Origin: Rotaria socialis
Taxonomy: Eukaryota; Rotifera; Eurotatoria; Philodinida; Philodinidae
DNA: 64,000 bases
NCBI GenBank assembly: GCA_905331475.1
Contig: CAJNYU010004016.1
Coordinates: 37,451 to 101,450 of the forward strand
Reading direction: 5' to 3'
The position numbers were made by a program, and so were the translations under genes. The notes under the pieces are model-generated. The model searched no databases, was not told the DNA's origin, and saw only the letters and a program-made list of their open reading frames with translations. Shown in pieces: positions 1-12,295 of this stretch (its first letter is position 1; every line of letters begins with the position of its first letter).

Positions 1-1128
1 ATTTATACAGAGCATCTTTAATTATCAAACACAATATGATGATGACATTAGCTTTTGTTGTTAGCACCGAAAACGAGCACTCATTCATTAAAGCAAGATA
101 TTGGTTAACTTCAAATATTAATTTTCAATGCTTTTCGAACGTCATTGGTTTATACATAACGGTTTTTATGGAATTCAAATTATTATTTGTCATTATGAAG
201 ATTTCCTTTGGTCCTGTGGATACAATCAAATCGACAATATTTTTAATAGCAAGTTATTCACAACCTCCTAAATTCAAGGGTTATTCGTTGTTAAAAGATT
301 CATAAACAGAGAGCCCAGTTGTTTGTATCGACACATAGCTGATTCGCTATTAATAGTTGTTTTTACAATGCTGATAAATGATTTCATTTAGAAATTCATT
401 ACGACGTGTTGGTTATAAATCAATACGGTTATGTTTCTTATTCCGGAGTAATATATGTATTGATTTTTCGAATGTATGTGTATTTATAAAATGTCTTACT
501 TTGATTTTACGAAACTAACCATATGTTTTTACAAAAGTCGGTGGTAACCCTCTTAAGAATTACCTCCACATGTTAGATGCATGATTTTTTTGTCAAACAA
601 CAGAAACAAATCAAAATCCTTTCTGTGAGTTCATCAGTAGTATGAAAGGACTCTAAACCATAGGCGGCTGATTTATATGAATTTTACTTTGAAGTATGTT
701 GCTGTATGGTATAAAATAGTTCAAACACAATCAGTAAAACTTATTTGTAAACGAAACTTAGCGAAAAAATACTTTAAGAATCTTATTTTTTGTTAATATT
801 TATTAGAAGAATTGTCATCGATTGATAAAGGTGAAAGACCATCACAGTCGAAGACTGACTTTAATAGACAATTGTATAACGAATATTTGTTAAATGAATT
901 GTCAGATAATTCATGAAAACTATAATGAACGTGGGGCATAGGCATGTTTTTAAATCAAATTCTTTGCCCTTTGCTTATATTAAGGATCGATATATACGTC
1001 TTATTTTCAGGATTTGACATAAATGGCTTTCCTATTGAAATGCATCATTAAAAATTTTATCTACTTTTTAGATAAATAATATCACTTTTTAAATTCAAAT
1101 CACTTTTTGTTTTATCCACGATAAAATT
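1..1128. other. Non-coding stretch, left edge
   Basis: AT-rich sequence upstream of the PPR-DYW gene. The only open frame (36-305) has no recognisable domain and no exon-like neighbours. No repeat, tRNA or clear promoter motif was seen. Confidence 0.5.
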
Positions 1129-4100
1129 ATGCTGCGTATAAAAAATAATACACACTTGATCTATCGATTTCAGCGTCTATTGTCTTGCCAAGAACCAAAG
1201 AAAAATTTGTCCATGTCTTCCTCTACAAAATTAAACTCCACACTGAAAACGCTTATCGATTCAAAACAATACGAAGAAGCTTTAAAACATTTCGATCAAC
1301 AACCAGGTCTACACACAGATTTCAGTATTGACATGGCAATAAAAGCTTGCACTATGTTACATGATTACAAACGTGGCATTAATATTCTACAAAAACTTTC
1401 ATCAAATTCACTTAGTAATCATTATATTCAAATATCATTAATCCGCTTTTATAGTAAGGATATATTTTCACGACTGAAAACCTCGAATATCTTTACATCA
1501 GAACGCTATGAGGAGACCAAACAGTGTAATATCCCCCCATACGAGTGGTTGTTCGCTTCCGTTTAACAAACTACTGTTGTCATATGGAGTGGATACCTTT
1601 TAACTCTGCGAATCCTAATCAAATCAACCGATTACGTGTCGCATTTATATACTTGAGACAATTGAACTATCTGTGTTAGTCTCCGAATACATAGCGATCT
1701 CAATTATATAATGAATTCTTTGTCACGGACGGCGTTCAAACTATTCTGAACGCTAAAATATATTCTAAAACGAATCTTCTTTGCATTGCTTTAAATTCTT
1801 TAAATGAATAAATCTGGTTCTGATAGAGCATATTTCCAGAAAAAGCATTTACCATTAGAATTGAAAGTCACTGACGGTATCGCTGGTAGTGTGAGTAAAC
1901 AACTGTGTTGGAATTCCTTCTATTAAACTAGAATCATGTAAACACTTTGATCAGCTAACATATTAGATTATTCCACAAAATGTTCTTTTCTATATTTTAA
2001 TGTTTCATTGAGTATACTAAGACCTGCTAAGCATAAAATCTTACTCATAGTCAAGTATATGGGTAATATTTCGAAGGCCTGTATGAGTTCGATTGCATGT
2101 AATCCTTTATAAAATGATCTTTATCCGAATTGTTCAGATAGGATATTTCGATTTAGCCATTAACAATATCTTATTCTGAATGAGTCATCTTGACAAAAAT
2201 TATTCGGACTCACATCGATTGGACTGAATAACTAAACACCGGCTATAGAAAAAAAAACATTTTGTCCCTAGTTCATGCTGAGAAATCGAGAAAAACGTAC
2301 AGGATCATTTTATTTCAAATGAAACAACTTCACCATAAATGATCAGAAACGCTAATCTTTGAATAATTGTGTATCACAATGTTGTTCTTTTATTACATTT
2401 TTAGTGGAATGTCGCGATGTCGATAACGCATATCGCGCGTTCGCTTCAATTACAAATAAATCTAATTATAGCTACACAGCTATGTTCAAGGGTAAACTGC
2501 GCTTATAATTGTGTCCTTCTTGACTATTTTTCATTGATAGGTCTTCGATCCAATGGCATGCCCGAGAAAATAATTGATTTACTTGAAGAAATGAAGATTG
2601 AACCTAATAATTTTACTCTCACTCTTTCATTTTACGCGTGTGCTCAAGTTGCCAACGCACGAGCCATGAGAATTGGACAAAAACTTATTCATAAATTGCT
2701 TAACAATAGTCGAAATGAGGATATTGTATTAAATGCAGCAACAAATATGTTAATAAAGTTTGGTGATATCGTAAACGCTGAACGATTCTATAAATCAGTG
2801 AAGAATAAAAATATTATTATGTATTGTGCAATAATGAAGGGTAATAGTTGTTTCAAATCTGTGCAAATAACGATAGTTTTGTTTTAGGATATATTGAAAA
2901 GAAAATGTTTGAACAAGCATTGGATTTATTCGAACACGTAAATTTAGTAAAAAGTGATGCTATGTATACAATGGCTTTCAATGTATGTGGTAAACTTGGA
3001 AATGATCGAGCTATCAAGATTGGAAATAAGCTTCTGGACGAATTGTCAGACAATCGTAAAAGTAGTACTGCTAATTTGACTTCAGCAATGCATATGTTAA
3101 TGAAATTCGGTAATATTCAAAATGCTGAACGTGTTTTTGAATTAATTCAAAAGAAAGATGTGATTGCATATGGAGCAATGATAAAAGGTAATCCATTAAA
3201 GGCAACTTTGTGTTTATTTTTGTACTTAACCTAGGATACGTTGACAATGAAATGTTCGAAAAAGCATTGGATTTATTCGAACACATGAATTGTGACCTAG
3301 ATCATGCTATGTATACCATGGCTTTCAGTGCTTGTGCTAAGCTTGGAAATGATAGAGCTATCAAGATTGGGAATAAGCTTTTTGATGACTTACCCGACAA
3401 CTGTAAAAGTAGTACTGCCACTTTAAATTCAGCTCTTCATATGTTGATGAAATTCGGCAATATTCAAAATGCTGAACGTGTTTTTAAATTAATTCCGCAA
3501 AAAAGTGTGATTACATATGGAGCAATGATGAAAGGTAATCCAATTCAGGCAACTTTGTGTTTATTTTTGTACCTAACTTAGGATACGTTGAGAATGAGAT
3601 GTTCGAAAAAGCATTGGACTTATTTGAAGAAATGAGTTTAGTAAAAAATGATGCTCTGTATACAACGGCTTTCAATGTATGTGCTAAGCTTGCAAATGAT
3701 CGAGCTATGAAGATTGGAAATAAGCTTCTTGATGAACTGCCAGACAATTGTAAAAACAATACAGCTATTTTAACTTCTGCAATCCATATGTTGATGAAAT
3801 TCGGTAATACTCACAATGCTGAACGTGTTTTTGAATTAATTCAAAAGAAAGATGTGATTACGTATGGAGCAATGCTAAAAGGTAATCCATTTAAGGCAAC
3901 TTTGTGTTTATTTTTGTACTTAACCTAGGATACGTTGACAATGACATGTTCGAAAAGGCATTGGATTTATTTGAACAGATGAATTTAGTAACAAATGATG
4001 CTATTTGCACGATTATTTTCAATGTATGTGCTAAGCTTGCAAATGATCGAGCTATGAAGATTGGAAATAAGCTTCTGGACGAATTGTCAGACAATCGTAA

Positions 4101-5809
4101 AAGTAATACTGCTAATTTGACATCAGCTATGCATATGTTGATGAAATTTGGTGATATACAAAATGCTGAACGCGTCTTTAAAATAATTGAAAAGAAAGAC
4201 TTGATTACATATGGAGCATTAATGAATGGATACAATATGAATGATCAATCAGAGAAGTGTTTCAAAGTTTTCGAAGAAATGAAACATCATAATATTGTTC
4301 CAGATGAGAGTACATGGACCATTCTTATAGGTACATATTCACAGATTGCTATGATTCGACAATGTAAATATCTGGTTAATCAAATTCCACCGCATATCTT
4401 GAATAAGCAACAAATACAGAACGCTTTAATTGACATGTGGGTGAGTATTTAGCGCTGAGTTTCAAGGGGAAATCGATTATTCCATACACGAATTCGTCTT
4501 ATTTTTGTCTAGGGAAAATGTGGTGCAGTGGAAGCAGCAAAACAAATATTTAATACAGTTTCTGAACCTGACACATTTACCTACAGTTCAATGAGTAAAT
4601 ATGCTGTCTGTTGTTCTACGTTTCGCTTTAATGTTGGCTTGTTTTCGTTTTATAGTTAATGCACTTGGACTTAATGGAATGGGCTGTGAAGCTTTAAATG
4701 TTTATAAACAAATGCCACATAATCTGCGTAATGAAATTGCAGAAATTTCTGTCTTAAATGCTTGTTCTCATTCTGGTCTTCTTCGTGAAGCGCAAGCTAT
4801 TTTCAATGAAATTTCTGTTAAAACAGAAAAAATCACAGGAGCTATGGTAAGTTGTCCCGTAATCTGGAGTCAGTTTCTAATGGCACGTCTCATGATGGAT
4901 CTTAGGTTGATTGTTACAGTCGTATGTTTCTATTTGATGAAGCAGAAAAATTGATAGATGATTATGAAAAGACGAAATCACCAAGTTTTGTCATGTATAG
5001 TAAGTCTTTTTATTATGCAATGTTCGATGAATGTTTATTATTTTTTGTGTTTCTTATTCTAGTGTCGCTACTATCTGGTGCAAGAAACAATCGTGACACA
5101 ATATTATCCGAAAAAATATTTAATCGAATGTTATCTTTATTTCCGGATGAAAAGGATAATCTTATGTCAAGTGTAATACTTGTCTCAAACACATATTCAT
5201 CTTTGGGTGAAGATGAACAAGCACATGACTTTAGATCTCATCATCAGAAAAAATTAGGAACCCGTGTAAAAGTTGGATTATCATGGACTGAAGTAAATGG
5301 TGAAGTAACGGTAAAAAATTTCAATTCATTTATAAAAATATTCAAAAAAATCTGTTCAATTTTTTAGGGGTTCAGTGCTTATGATCGTTTTCATCCATCT
5401 TCATTGAAAATCCAGGCTGAACTTAGTCGTATTGCAAAAGAATTGATTGAAAATGGTCATCAATTCAATTCGTCTTGTATAACGCGTCGATTAAATGAAG
5501 GAGAAACAGTTGAATCGGTTTTGATGGGTCATAGCGAAAAAATAGCAATTGCTTTCAATTTCATACAAGAGCCAATTCCAGAATTTATTCAAATTCGTAA
5601 AAATCTTCGTGTGTGTTTCGATTGTCGTAAGTTCATCTTTTTCTTCGTGATTGTTCTGGCAAATGAATTTCTTGTGCTTTTTTTTAACCTTAGATGCAGC
5701 CACGAAACTTATAGCGAAAATTCGACAACGTGATATTATTATACGTGATGCAAACCGTATTCATCATTTTCAACGAAATGGGCAATGTTCATGTCAAGAT
5801 CATTTTTGA
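1129..5809 (+). CDS. PPR-DYW protein, putative organellar C-to-U RNA editing factor
   Basis: A 13-exon model gives 1037 aa with every junction in phase: 1129-1453, 2405-2491, 2541-2840, 2888-3187, 3235-3534, 3582-3881, 3929-4440, 4513-4594, 4656-4846, 4906-4999, 5063-5310, 5368-5626, 5694-5809. The N-terminus (MLRIKNNTHLIYRFQRLL) is basic and hydrophobic, like a mitochondrial presequence. A long PLS-type pentatricopeptide array follows (for example YMECRDVDNAYRAF, LMKFGNIQNAERVFELI). The last three exons carry the E/PG-box region (GLSWTEVNGEV, YDRFHPSS) and a DYW deaminase domain with the zinc/catalytic signature GHSEK (HxE) and CFDC (CxxC), then HHF and CSC. The final residues are DHF instead of DYW. 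In plants this family binds organellar RNA and deaminates C to U; DYW proteins are also known from Adineta, where horizontal transfer is assumed. The first intron (951 bp) is much longer than the others (47-75 bp). No frameshift or stop was seen, so the gene looks intact. AATAAA lies near 6052. Confidence 0.9.
2541..4228 (+). repeat. Tandem exon-intron cassette, 347-bp period, inside the PPR gene
   Basis: Five consecutive 300-bp coding blocks start at 2541, 2888, 3235, 3582 and 3929. Each encodes 100 aa, close to one PLS triplet of about 3 PPR motifs. They are separated by four introns of exactly 47 bp (2841-2887, 3188-3234, 3535-3581, 3882-3928). The last three introns differ from one another at only a few positions; the first is divergent. 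Introns were therefore copied together with exons by tandem duplication. All introns are phase 1, so any copy number keeps the frame. Confidence 0.9.
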
Positions 5810-6128
5810 TAGTTTATTACTCTAATAAATTGTTTGTTTTTGTTCAAATCGATTTCTTTCATCGAATGATACGTTGGAAAATTGAAAAAGATGCACAGTT
5901 CTTCAATTGTAATTGTAAGATCATTTTAAAGAATCTGACTCGTTGCTCGGGCTCATATAGTGCCAGTGCCTGTCGTCGCAAAAGAAAACGTTCCATTCCA
6001 ATCTTTGTCTACTAATCTTCCTAAGAAGAAAGCGTTGGAACATATTATTGAATAAAAAAAAAGGCATAGTCAATATACGTACAATATCAGAAGAAATTAG
6101 CCTGATGCTTTTCACCATATCATGATAC

Positions 6129-7145
6129 CTGGGCTGCGATTCGATCTATATTTCCTATAATTCATATATTTTCAAAAAAGTCCTATTTTTGTCCTATATT
6201 TTCCTATATTTTATCGAAAAAAGTAGGAAATTTCCGAAAACCTCTTGATTTTGCTATTGTCTTTAGACAAAAAAGAAAACTTGTAATGTGTATAATCATA
6301 TGTTTTGGACCAATTCTTGTATTATAGTGAAATTTGTTTTACACAGTATTGTTCCTTTCGTCTATTTAGTGGGCTGACTGAGAAATTGTTTAAAACTAAG
6401 TAAAAAATACAAAATAGTTCAAAACATAAAAAACATTCACAAAGTGATCATGTACTAGTTTCGGATTTTTAGTGAATTTTTCGTTAGATAGAAAAGCTGC
6501 ATATATATATATCCCTGGAGAAAATAAGTTTCACTCTGTATTTTGAGGATATTTTTGCGAAAAGAACATATTTTTAAAAAGTAACTGCATATTCTGAAAG
6601 CCCGTGAATGTTTACACCATCATGCGAATGTGTATTTTCATTTACACTTATTTATTACCAGAAAAAGTTGAGTTATGATAAAATACAAAATAAACTAGTG
6701 AAAAATAATAAGCGATGAATGCTGATTATCAGGGCAATAAAATTAGGTTGAGATTTTTTGGGAATTCATGTCCGTAGTCTGAAGCGTCTCATTTAATTAT
6801 GAGAAATAGTATTTGTCTTTTTCATATATTTGGTTTTTCAAAGCTTATGATCTACTTTATTGTTTTTTATCGATTCGTGAAAAACTTTTACAATGATCCT
6901 CGAATTAGCGACTTATTTCAGTAGAAAAAATTACATAAGGATCTTGGCTACGGTTGAACTGTTTATAAGACCGTCATTAAAAAGACTTTCGAGCAGAGCA
7001 GTTAAAAGACACCAAAACAATTAAACAAAAGCAGTGTATAAAGTGTCCTCTCTTTTTGTCATTTTTACCGAAAAATCCTATATTTTTGACAACCTTGATC
7101 CTCTAAGGATTCCTATATTTTTAAAAAAGTGCAATCGTAGGCCAG
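6129..7145. mobile_element. Non-autonomous DNA-transposon-like element, older copy
   Basis: The ends form imperfect terminal inverted repeats: CTGGGCTGCGATTCG on the left and CTGGCCTACGATTGC on the reversed right end, 11 of 15 matching. Just inside both ends are repeats of a CCTATATTTT-like motif (6150-6215 and 7075-7125). The element at 10932-12262 has the same terminal CTGG and the same subterminal motif, so they are probably one family. No transposase frame is present. The flanking 8-mers (6121-6128 and 7146-7153) match at only 4 positions, so the target-site duplication is decayed or the ends are off by a few bases. Confidence 0.55.
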
Positions 7146-8605
7146 GCTGTAACATATAATTATTTCTTAGCTAAATTGCTAAAACTGTAATGATATTGAA
7201 CCGACAATAGTATATATATATATACAACATATATCCGTTAGAATAAAACTATGAATAGTTTCCTTTTTCAAAATATTAAAATATTTCCTTTAGGACAAAA
7301 ATGAAGAACAAACCAAAGTTACGCAGCAGTTATTGATTTAGCCACATTGTCTCTAAGAAACTCAATAAATATTCAGATTCTAAACAAATAGTGTATATGA
7401 TTCTGAATTTGTACTGATTGCCTGTATAAACATTTTTCAAAGATACAAAAATGATAACGAAGAAATTCTTTCTTATATCATTATTCGAAATAAGTCTATA
7501 AGAAATTAAAATGATGAATATGCTTTACTTCTTTTAGCACTTTTATTCTCTTTAGTTTGTATTTTTTTTTACAATGAGAATGCATGAATGTCTATGTAAG
7601 GAAAGAATATGATTCATACTTACACTCTACATTTTTTGTTAAGTACTCCAAAGTAATAGACAAGAATAATATAATAATGACAATATACAAGAGAGTTCAA
7701 TGGTTCATTGCCTTCATGCCATTGATTATGAAGTAGTTAAAGTATACAATTTGTTCGTTCTTGACCAAACGTTATTTTCCTACTGTCCCCATGTGAAAGT
7801 GAAATCTGTGAGAACCTAGAGTAGTTTTGTATTATGAGAGCAGTTATACACAAATTTGAGGCTAAATATGTAATAAAATTTATACCGAGAATTTTATTTT
7901 CATCTTTGTAAAAAAAAACATTCGAGACAATTCTTTATAGATGATTGTTGTTTTAGATATTAAATCAAACATTTGTTTTGGATTATAAATTGCTAATTAA
8001 ATATCGAACTGACGTTTTATATCCCACAAAATGCTAAGCGTAAAAGTCATATTCGTAAGATTTTCAGCAGATCAATAGTACATATGAGAAAACTTTTTAC
8101 ATTCAAATAAATAGTAGTCAATCGATCAATTCAAGCGATGAATATAATTGACAAGAACGATCATCGTATATTGTCTAATTATGATTCGAATTTGAATAAT
8201 TCTCTGAAGGGTATGACCAATAGTGTCTAAATATTAATTTAGTCATTTTTCATTTTAAAAACATATTACTTGTGAGTTTCAATGAGCCCGGCTGATGTAT
8301 TTTCCATAGATTGAAAGCTAAATTCAACTAATCGTTTGAGTTTTGCCTGATGAATAAAAAGAAAGAAATTCATTTGACGTTCATTGTTCTCTACTACTAG
8401 AATGGTGTTCAATTTTATAGCGAAATCATTGCTTGTTTCCTTAATTATAGCTCGAATTCAACCATAGAGAATTAATACAACTGGAGCTTTCGATTCGAAA
8501 GTTTCGAATCCATCCCATTAATTTCAGCTTTATAATACTATAGAAAATTTTATTAATTATAAATGATTATTAATATTACAGTATCAAAGCCAAACATATA
8601 ACCAA
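7146..8605. other. Non-coding stretch
   Basis: AT-rich intergenic DNA between the older transposon-like element and the F-box/LRR-like remnant. A short TA run lies near 7211. No coding exon was recognised on either strand. Confidence 0.5.
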
Positions 8606-10760
8606 TCACGGAAACAAATCAATTCGAATATTATTACAATCAAATAATCCATTACGAACAGCTGTTATTAATGATTCTTTGAATGTATTTCTTATCTGTT
8701 CTTTAGATTCATAAAGATTACCTTTGTTTATTGCTAATTCAATCAGTTGATGAAATTCACGAATTATTTCTAAAACAAAATTAACTAAATCTGTATGGAG
8801 CATAATATTTGTACCACCGGTTTCAAGACAACGCAGATGAGGTGCTAATTGAGTTAATTGATGAACATTAAAATATTGTTCATCGTTCGAATGTACTCTA
8901 TCTACTATGAGACGTAAATGTTTCAAATTTGAATATGATTTTGAACAATGACGAAAGTCTTTCCACGCTGTTACCAAATGTGAAAGATTTGGTGATGCAT
9001 CAAGTATTTGCTCAACGATCATTATACGAACTGTGTTTTGTGTTGAGTCTGGTTCAAAGTTAAAAGTCATAGATCGTAGGTGGCGAAGCAACAAGTCACT
9101 ACAAACTGGATAATTCGATGTTACTGGTATGTTTGTCTAAAAAGAAAATAAACATATATCATATTTGAATTTTTTTATTTTTAAGATATATTTCCTCAAC
9201 TTAATACGAAAATAGTTCTATACGATTTCACAATGTGCATATTCATTCTGCAGATTTAATAAATCAATTATCAAAATTATCACATGAACTCATTGTAAAC
9301 TTTTCTTTTCTCTCTCCAGATCAACAAAAATACATGTTTTGACAACTGATATGTAATGAAGCAAACCATCAATGAACATTATAATTCGACGGGAGAAAAG
9401 TTGTGTATTGATTTTTTTGATATAGCACTGTGATTAGATGATGCATAGCAACGCCACCGAAAATATAGAAAAACGCTTACGTATTTTTGGCAACAATTGC
9501 TTTATTCAATGCTTATATTAACGATGAATTTCATGTAATAATAAAATAACTATTATGGCATATAAGAGAGTATAGTGAAGATCGCTCGATTAAAAATTCC
9601 AATTTAGTTGATTTAGATTTTACAACTAAAGAAAAAACGATTAACTTAACATTTCGTAAAGAACCTGAATATTATATCTAATAATATAGTTTAGTCGAGA
9701 GGCAGAACGCAATGTCAAAAGTTTTAAACTATATAGACAATTTCGCTTGTTTTTCGTAGACCGAATATTCTATTATATAATATTTAAAGACTCAATAAAA
9801 TGTGATCGATCTAGTTTGACAAAATATTATCTGATTGCAAAAAAAACACGTGATGAAACAGTTTTCGAATCCCTACTGCTCTAAAATTTTTCTCATACCT
9901 ATTTGAAAGTATAATTCTTTTATGCTACAATTTACGATAAAATTTCTCCTTCACTTCTCTTATGGCATTAAATTCTAATTTTTTATTTCTAATGGAAATT
10001 ATTAGAAATCATTTTTTTGCACGATTTGGGAATTCATACTGACAAGCATAATTAGACTTCAAAAAATATTTGACAATAATAGCTCAAAGAGAGACGCAAT
10101 TTCTCGAGCATTTTCGTATCATCGATCAATCTGAATATCCCAGTTCTAATGATGGTTCGTTCTTTATGTGAAGTAAAATTATTCTTAAATGTTTACTAAA
10201 ACATTTATAGTTTAACTCTGTGCTATCATAAATTGGCAAATTATAATTTTTTAAACTCGTTTCCGACATAAATTAAAAAGAATGCTTTCACACTATAATT
10301 GCTTTACTTACTCGTCCAACTTCACATGTTAAATAGAGTTTATTGACTGAACTATTTGCAGCCACTTGCAAATTTTTCAGTAACTTGTCAGGTTGGTCTG
10401 TTCGATCACAAGTCAGGTCCAGTGACCGTCGTCCATTGGTAACGATCGGAATAATTGCATGTTCTACTAAACGATGATTATGTAAGGTTCGTTTGTGTTG
10501 TAACAATACGTTTATCGGGCGTTTATGGACTACAAATAGCGGGTCCGTTACAAAATTTAGATCACCATCAACAGAAATCCAACTGTCATCTAAATAACAG
10601 CCAAGATCATCAAAAGGCCATTTGCCATTACAAATGAAAGAACTCATTTGCCATGCGTGTTCCATTTCTTGAGGAAAACAAAACGAAAAGTGAAGATCCT
10701 TTAAAGCAGGTAAATATGTAGAACTACAAAGTTCCTGAAATTTGCCAACATAATCCAGTG
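8606..10760 (-). pseudogene. 5'-truncated F-box/LRR-like protein gene of bdelloid type
   Basis: Two coding exons join in phase: 10760-10312 and 9136-8606, separated by an unusually large intron (9137-10311, 1175 bp, GTAAGT donor, TTTTAG acceptor). The joined product is about 326 aa and ends DLFP-stop. It has leucine-rich, repeat-like stretches (LPALKDLHFSF, LKHLRLIVDR, LTQLAPHLRCLETGG) that resemble the C-terminal part of the many bdelloid proteins with an N-terminal F-box. An intron acceptor (TTGCAG) sits at 10761, but no upstream exon with an F-box was found. A transposon-like element begins 171 bp further upstream (10932). The 5' end is either lost, displaced, or in a distant exon. Assignment rests on resemblance to bdelloid F-box proteins recalled from memory, so it is moderate. 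Confidence 0.5.
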
Positions 10761-11229
10761 CTGCAAGAAAGAATAAACAACAGAATTAATAGTAAGGTAA
10801 ACATATTCGAAAGAAAATAGATCTCATTCAGCAAACTCACATAATCGCGGTTAGTCGCTTTCGTCTACTGTCTTTCTTTCTTTCCTCTTAATAAAAGTAT
10901 AGTTTTTAACTATACTAAGTGGCGTGACTCACTGGCTTCGTAGCAGTCCTATATATCCTATATTTTAAAAATTTATCCTATAATAGACTATATTTTGAAA
11001 ATTTTCCCTATATTCCTAACTTTTTCAAAAAATTGAAGATTCTTTTCAAAAAATTCCAAAAATTCTTGATAAGCGTTCAAAACGTTATCTAGATAATGTA
11101 TATGGTACACACTTTGCATTAATTGTCTGTGTATTAGTGTTTTATCCAGGATTTCTGGGTATGTTACATATCAGCGTCACTACATGGGACCTATATGGAA
11201 CTTATGGGGGATCATATTGGAACTATATA

Positions 11230-11666
11230 ATGAGGTTTTGTGGACAAAATTTTGTGGTTGTAGTTTGCGAAAACAAAATAATGTTTTTGCTTGTCCGATC
11301 GGGAAATGTTTTTAACCTTTTTTGGTATTCCGCCTTTTAGAACTTCATAGTAAGCTACATCGAATTTCATCGACAGATTTCAAATTTCATCGAAAAATAA
11401 GCATCCATTCAGGAGTTATAACGGTTTGAAATTTTGTTAAAATTTTGGCAGCATTTGAAAAAAATTCACAACGTTATAACCCCTGAATGGATGCTTATTT
11501 TTCGATGAAGTTTGAAATCTGTCGATGAAATTCGATGTAGCTTACTATGAAGTTCTACAAGGCGGAATACCAAAAAAAGGTTAAAAACATTTCCCGGTCG
11601 GACAAGCAAAAACATTATTTTGTTTTCGCAAACTACAATCACAAAATTTTGTCCACAAAACCTCAT
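11230..11666. repeat. Long palindrome, about 197-bp arms, inside the hAT-like element
   Basis: The left arm (about 11230-11427) and the right arm (about 11471-11666) are near-identical reverse complements around a loop of about 43 bp. Short mirror-image open frames with the string GQNFV and LLVR occur on both strands and are a by-product of the palindrome, not a gene. A transcript across it would fold into a long double-stranded hairpin. Confidence 0.85.
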
Positions 11667-11875
11667 CAATACTATTCTTATCTGGTTCTACATTTCATCT
11701 TTTATTTTAAAATTAAAATTTTGGACTTGATTTTACTGATTCTGTTCATGTTGAAATTAATGCCACCATATACGAAGTTTCGTCCGCACTGATTGAGCAA
11801 AACAGACTCTGAATGCCGTAATGTGAATAAATGTACTTTATGTAACACACATGAAAGAAAAGTTCATTGAAATCA

Positions 11876-11953
11876 TTGGGGTGTAGGTGTGTGGATGGGT
11901 GTTGATGTGAATGTGCGAGTATTTTTGTTCAGAAACCCACCTACACCCTATAT
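11876..11953. repeat. G-rich then C-rich foldback
   Basis: A G-rich arm with GGTGTAGGTGTGTGGATGGG is followed about 40 bp later by the C-rich arm CCCACCTACACCC. The two can pair as a stem. It lies inside the hAT-like element. Similar G-rich/C-rich pairs occur at 40922-41301 and 46937-47006. Confidence 0.5.
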
Positions 11954-12295
11954 CGCATGTATGTGTCCAATAGTTGAAAATAAATCGAATATAAATTAGT
12001 TTTTTATGTTTTAAGAAAATCTTGCTGCTCCATTACTTTTCAAAACTGAATAATATTTTTATTTAGCTGATTAGATATACGTGCAAAAACAATGCATTAT
12101 CATCTTCAATGCTGCTGCAGTGATTTTTCGGTGTCTACATCTTTTTCTAGAACAAATTTGCATCCTATATTTTTCCTATATAGCTGAGGGCGATCCTATT
12201 TATTTTAGACCTATCCTATATAGAAATTCCTATATTTTTTGAGAGGGCCGCTGCGATGCCAGGTGACTCATCATCATTAATTCTATATATTACTA

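Larger units (their letters stand above)
10932..12262. mobile_element. hAT-like non-autonomous transposon with 8-bp TSD
   Basis: The 8-bp direct repeat GTGACTCA flanks the element at 10924-10931 and 12263-12270. The ends are inverted repeats: CTGGCTTCGTAGCAGTCCT on the left and CTGGCATCGCAGCGGCCCT on the reversed right end, about 16 of 21 matching when extended. Subterminal CCTATATTTT-type motifs occur at both ends (10950-11015 and 12165-12235). An 8-bp duplication is the hallmark of hAT-superfamily insertion. No transposase is encoded; the short frames inside are arms of a palindrome. It sits directly upstream of the truncated F-box/LRR-like gene. Confidence 0.8.

Noticed and set aside
36..305. 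89-aa open frame at the left edge
   Set aside because: Mixed hydrophobic composition, no domain, no splice context; expected by chance in AT-rich DNA.
2417..4452. Five separate open frames read as independent small PPR genes
   Set aside because: Frames end inside 47-72 bp introns with good GT-AG sites; all join in phase into one protein with the flanking exons.
11137..11669. Two short similar proteins encoded on opposite strands
   Set aside because: They are mirror products of the palindrome inside the hAT-like element.
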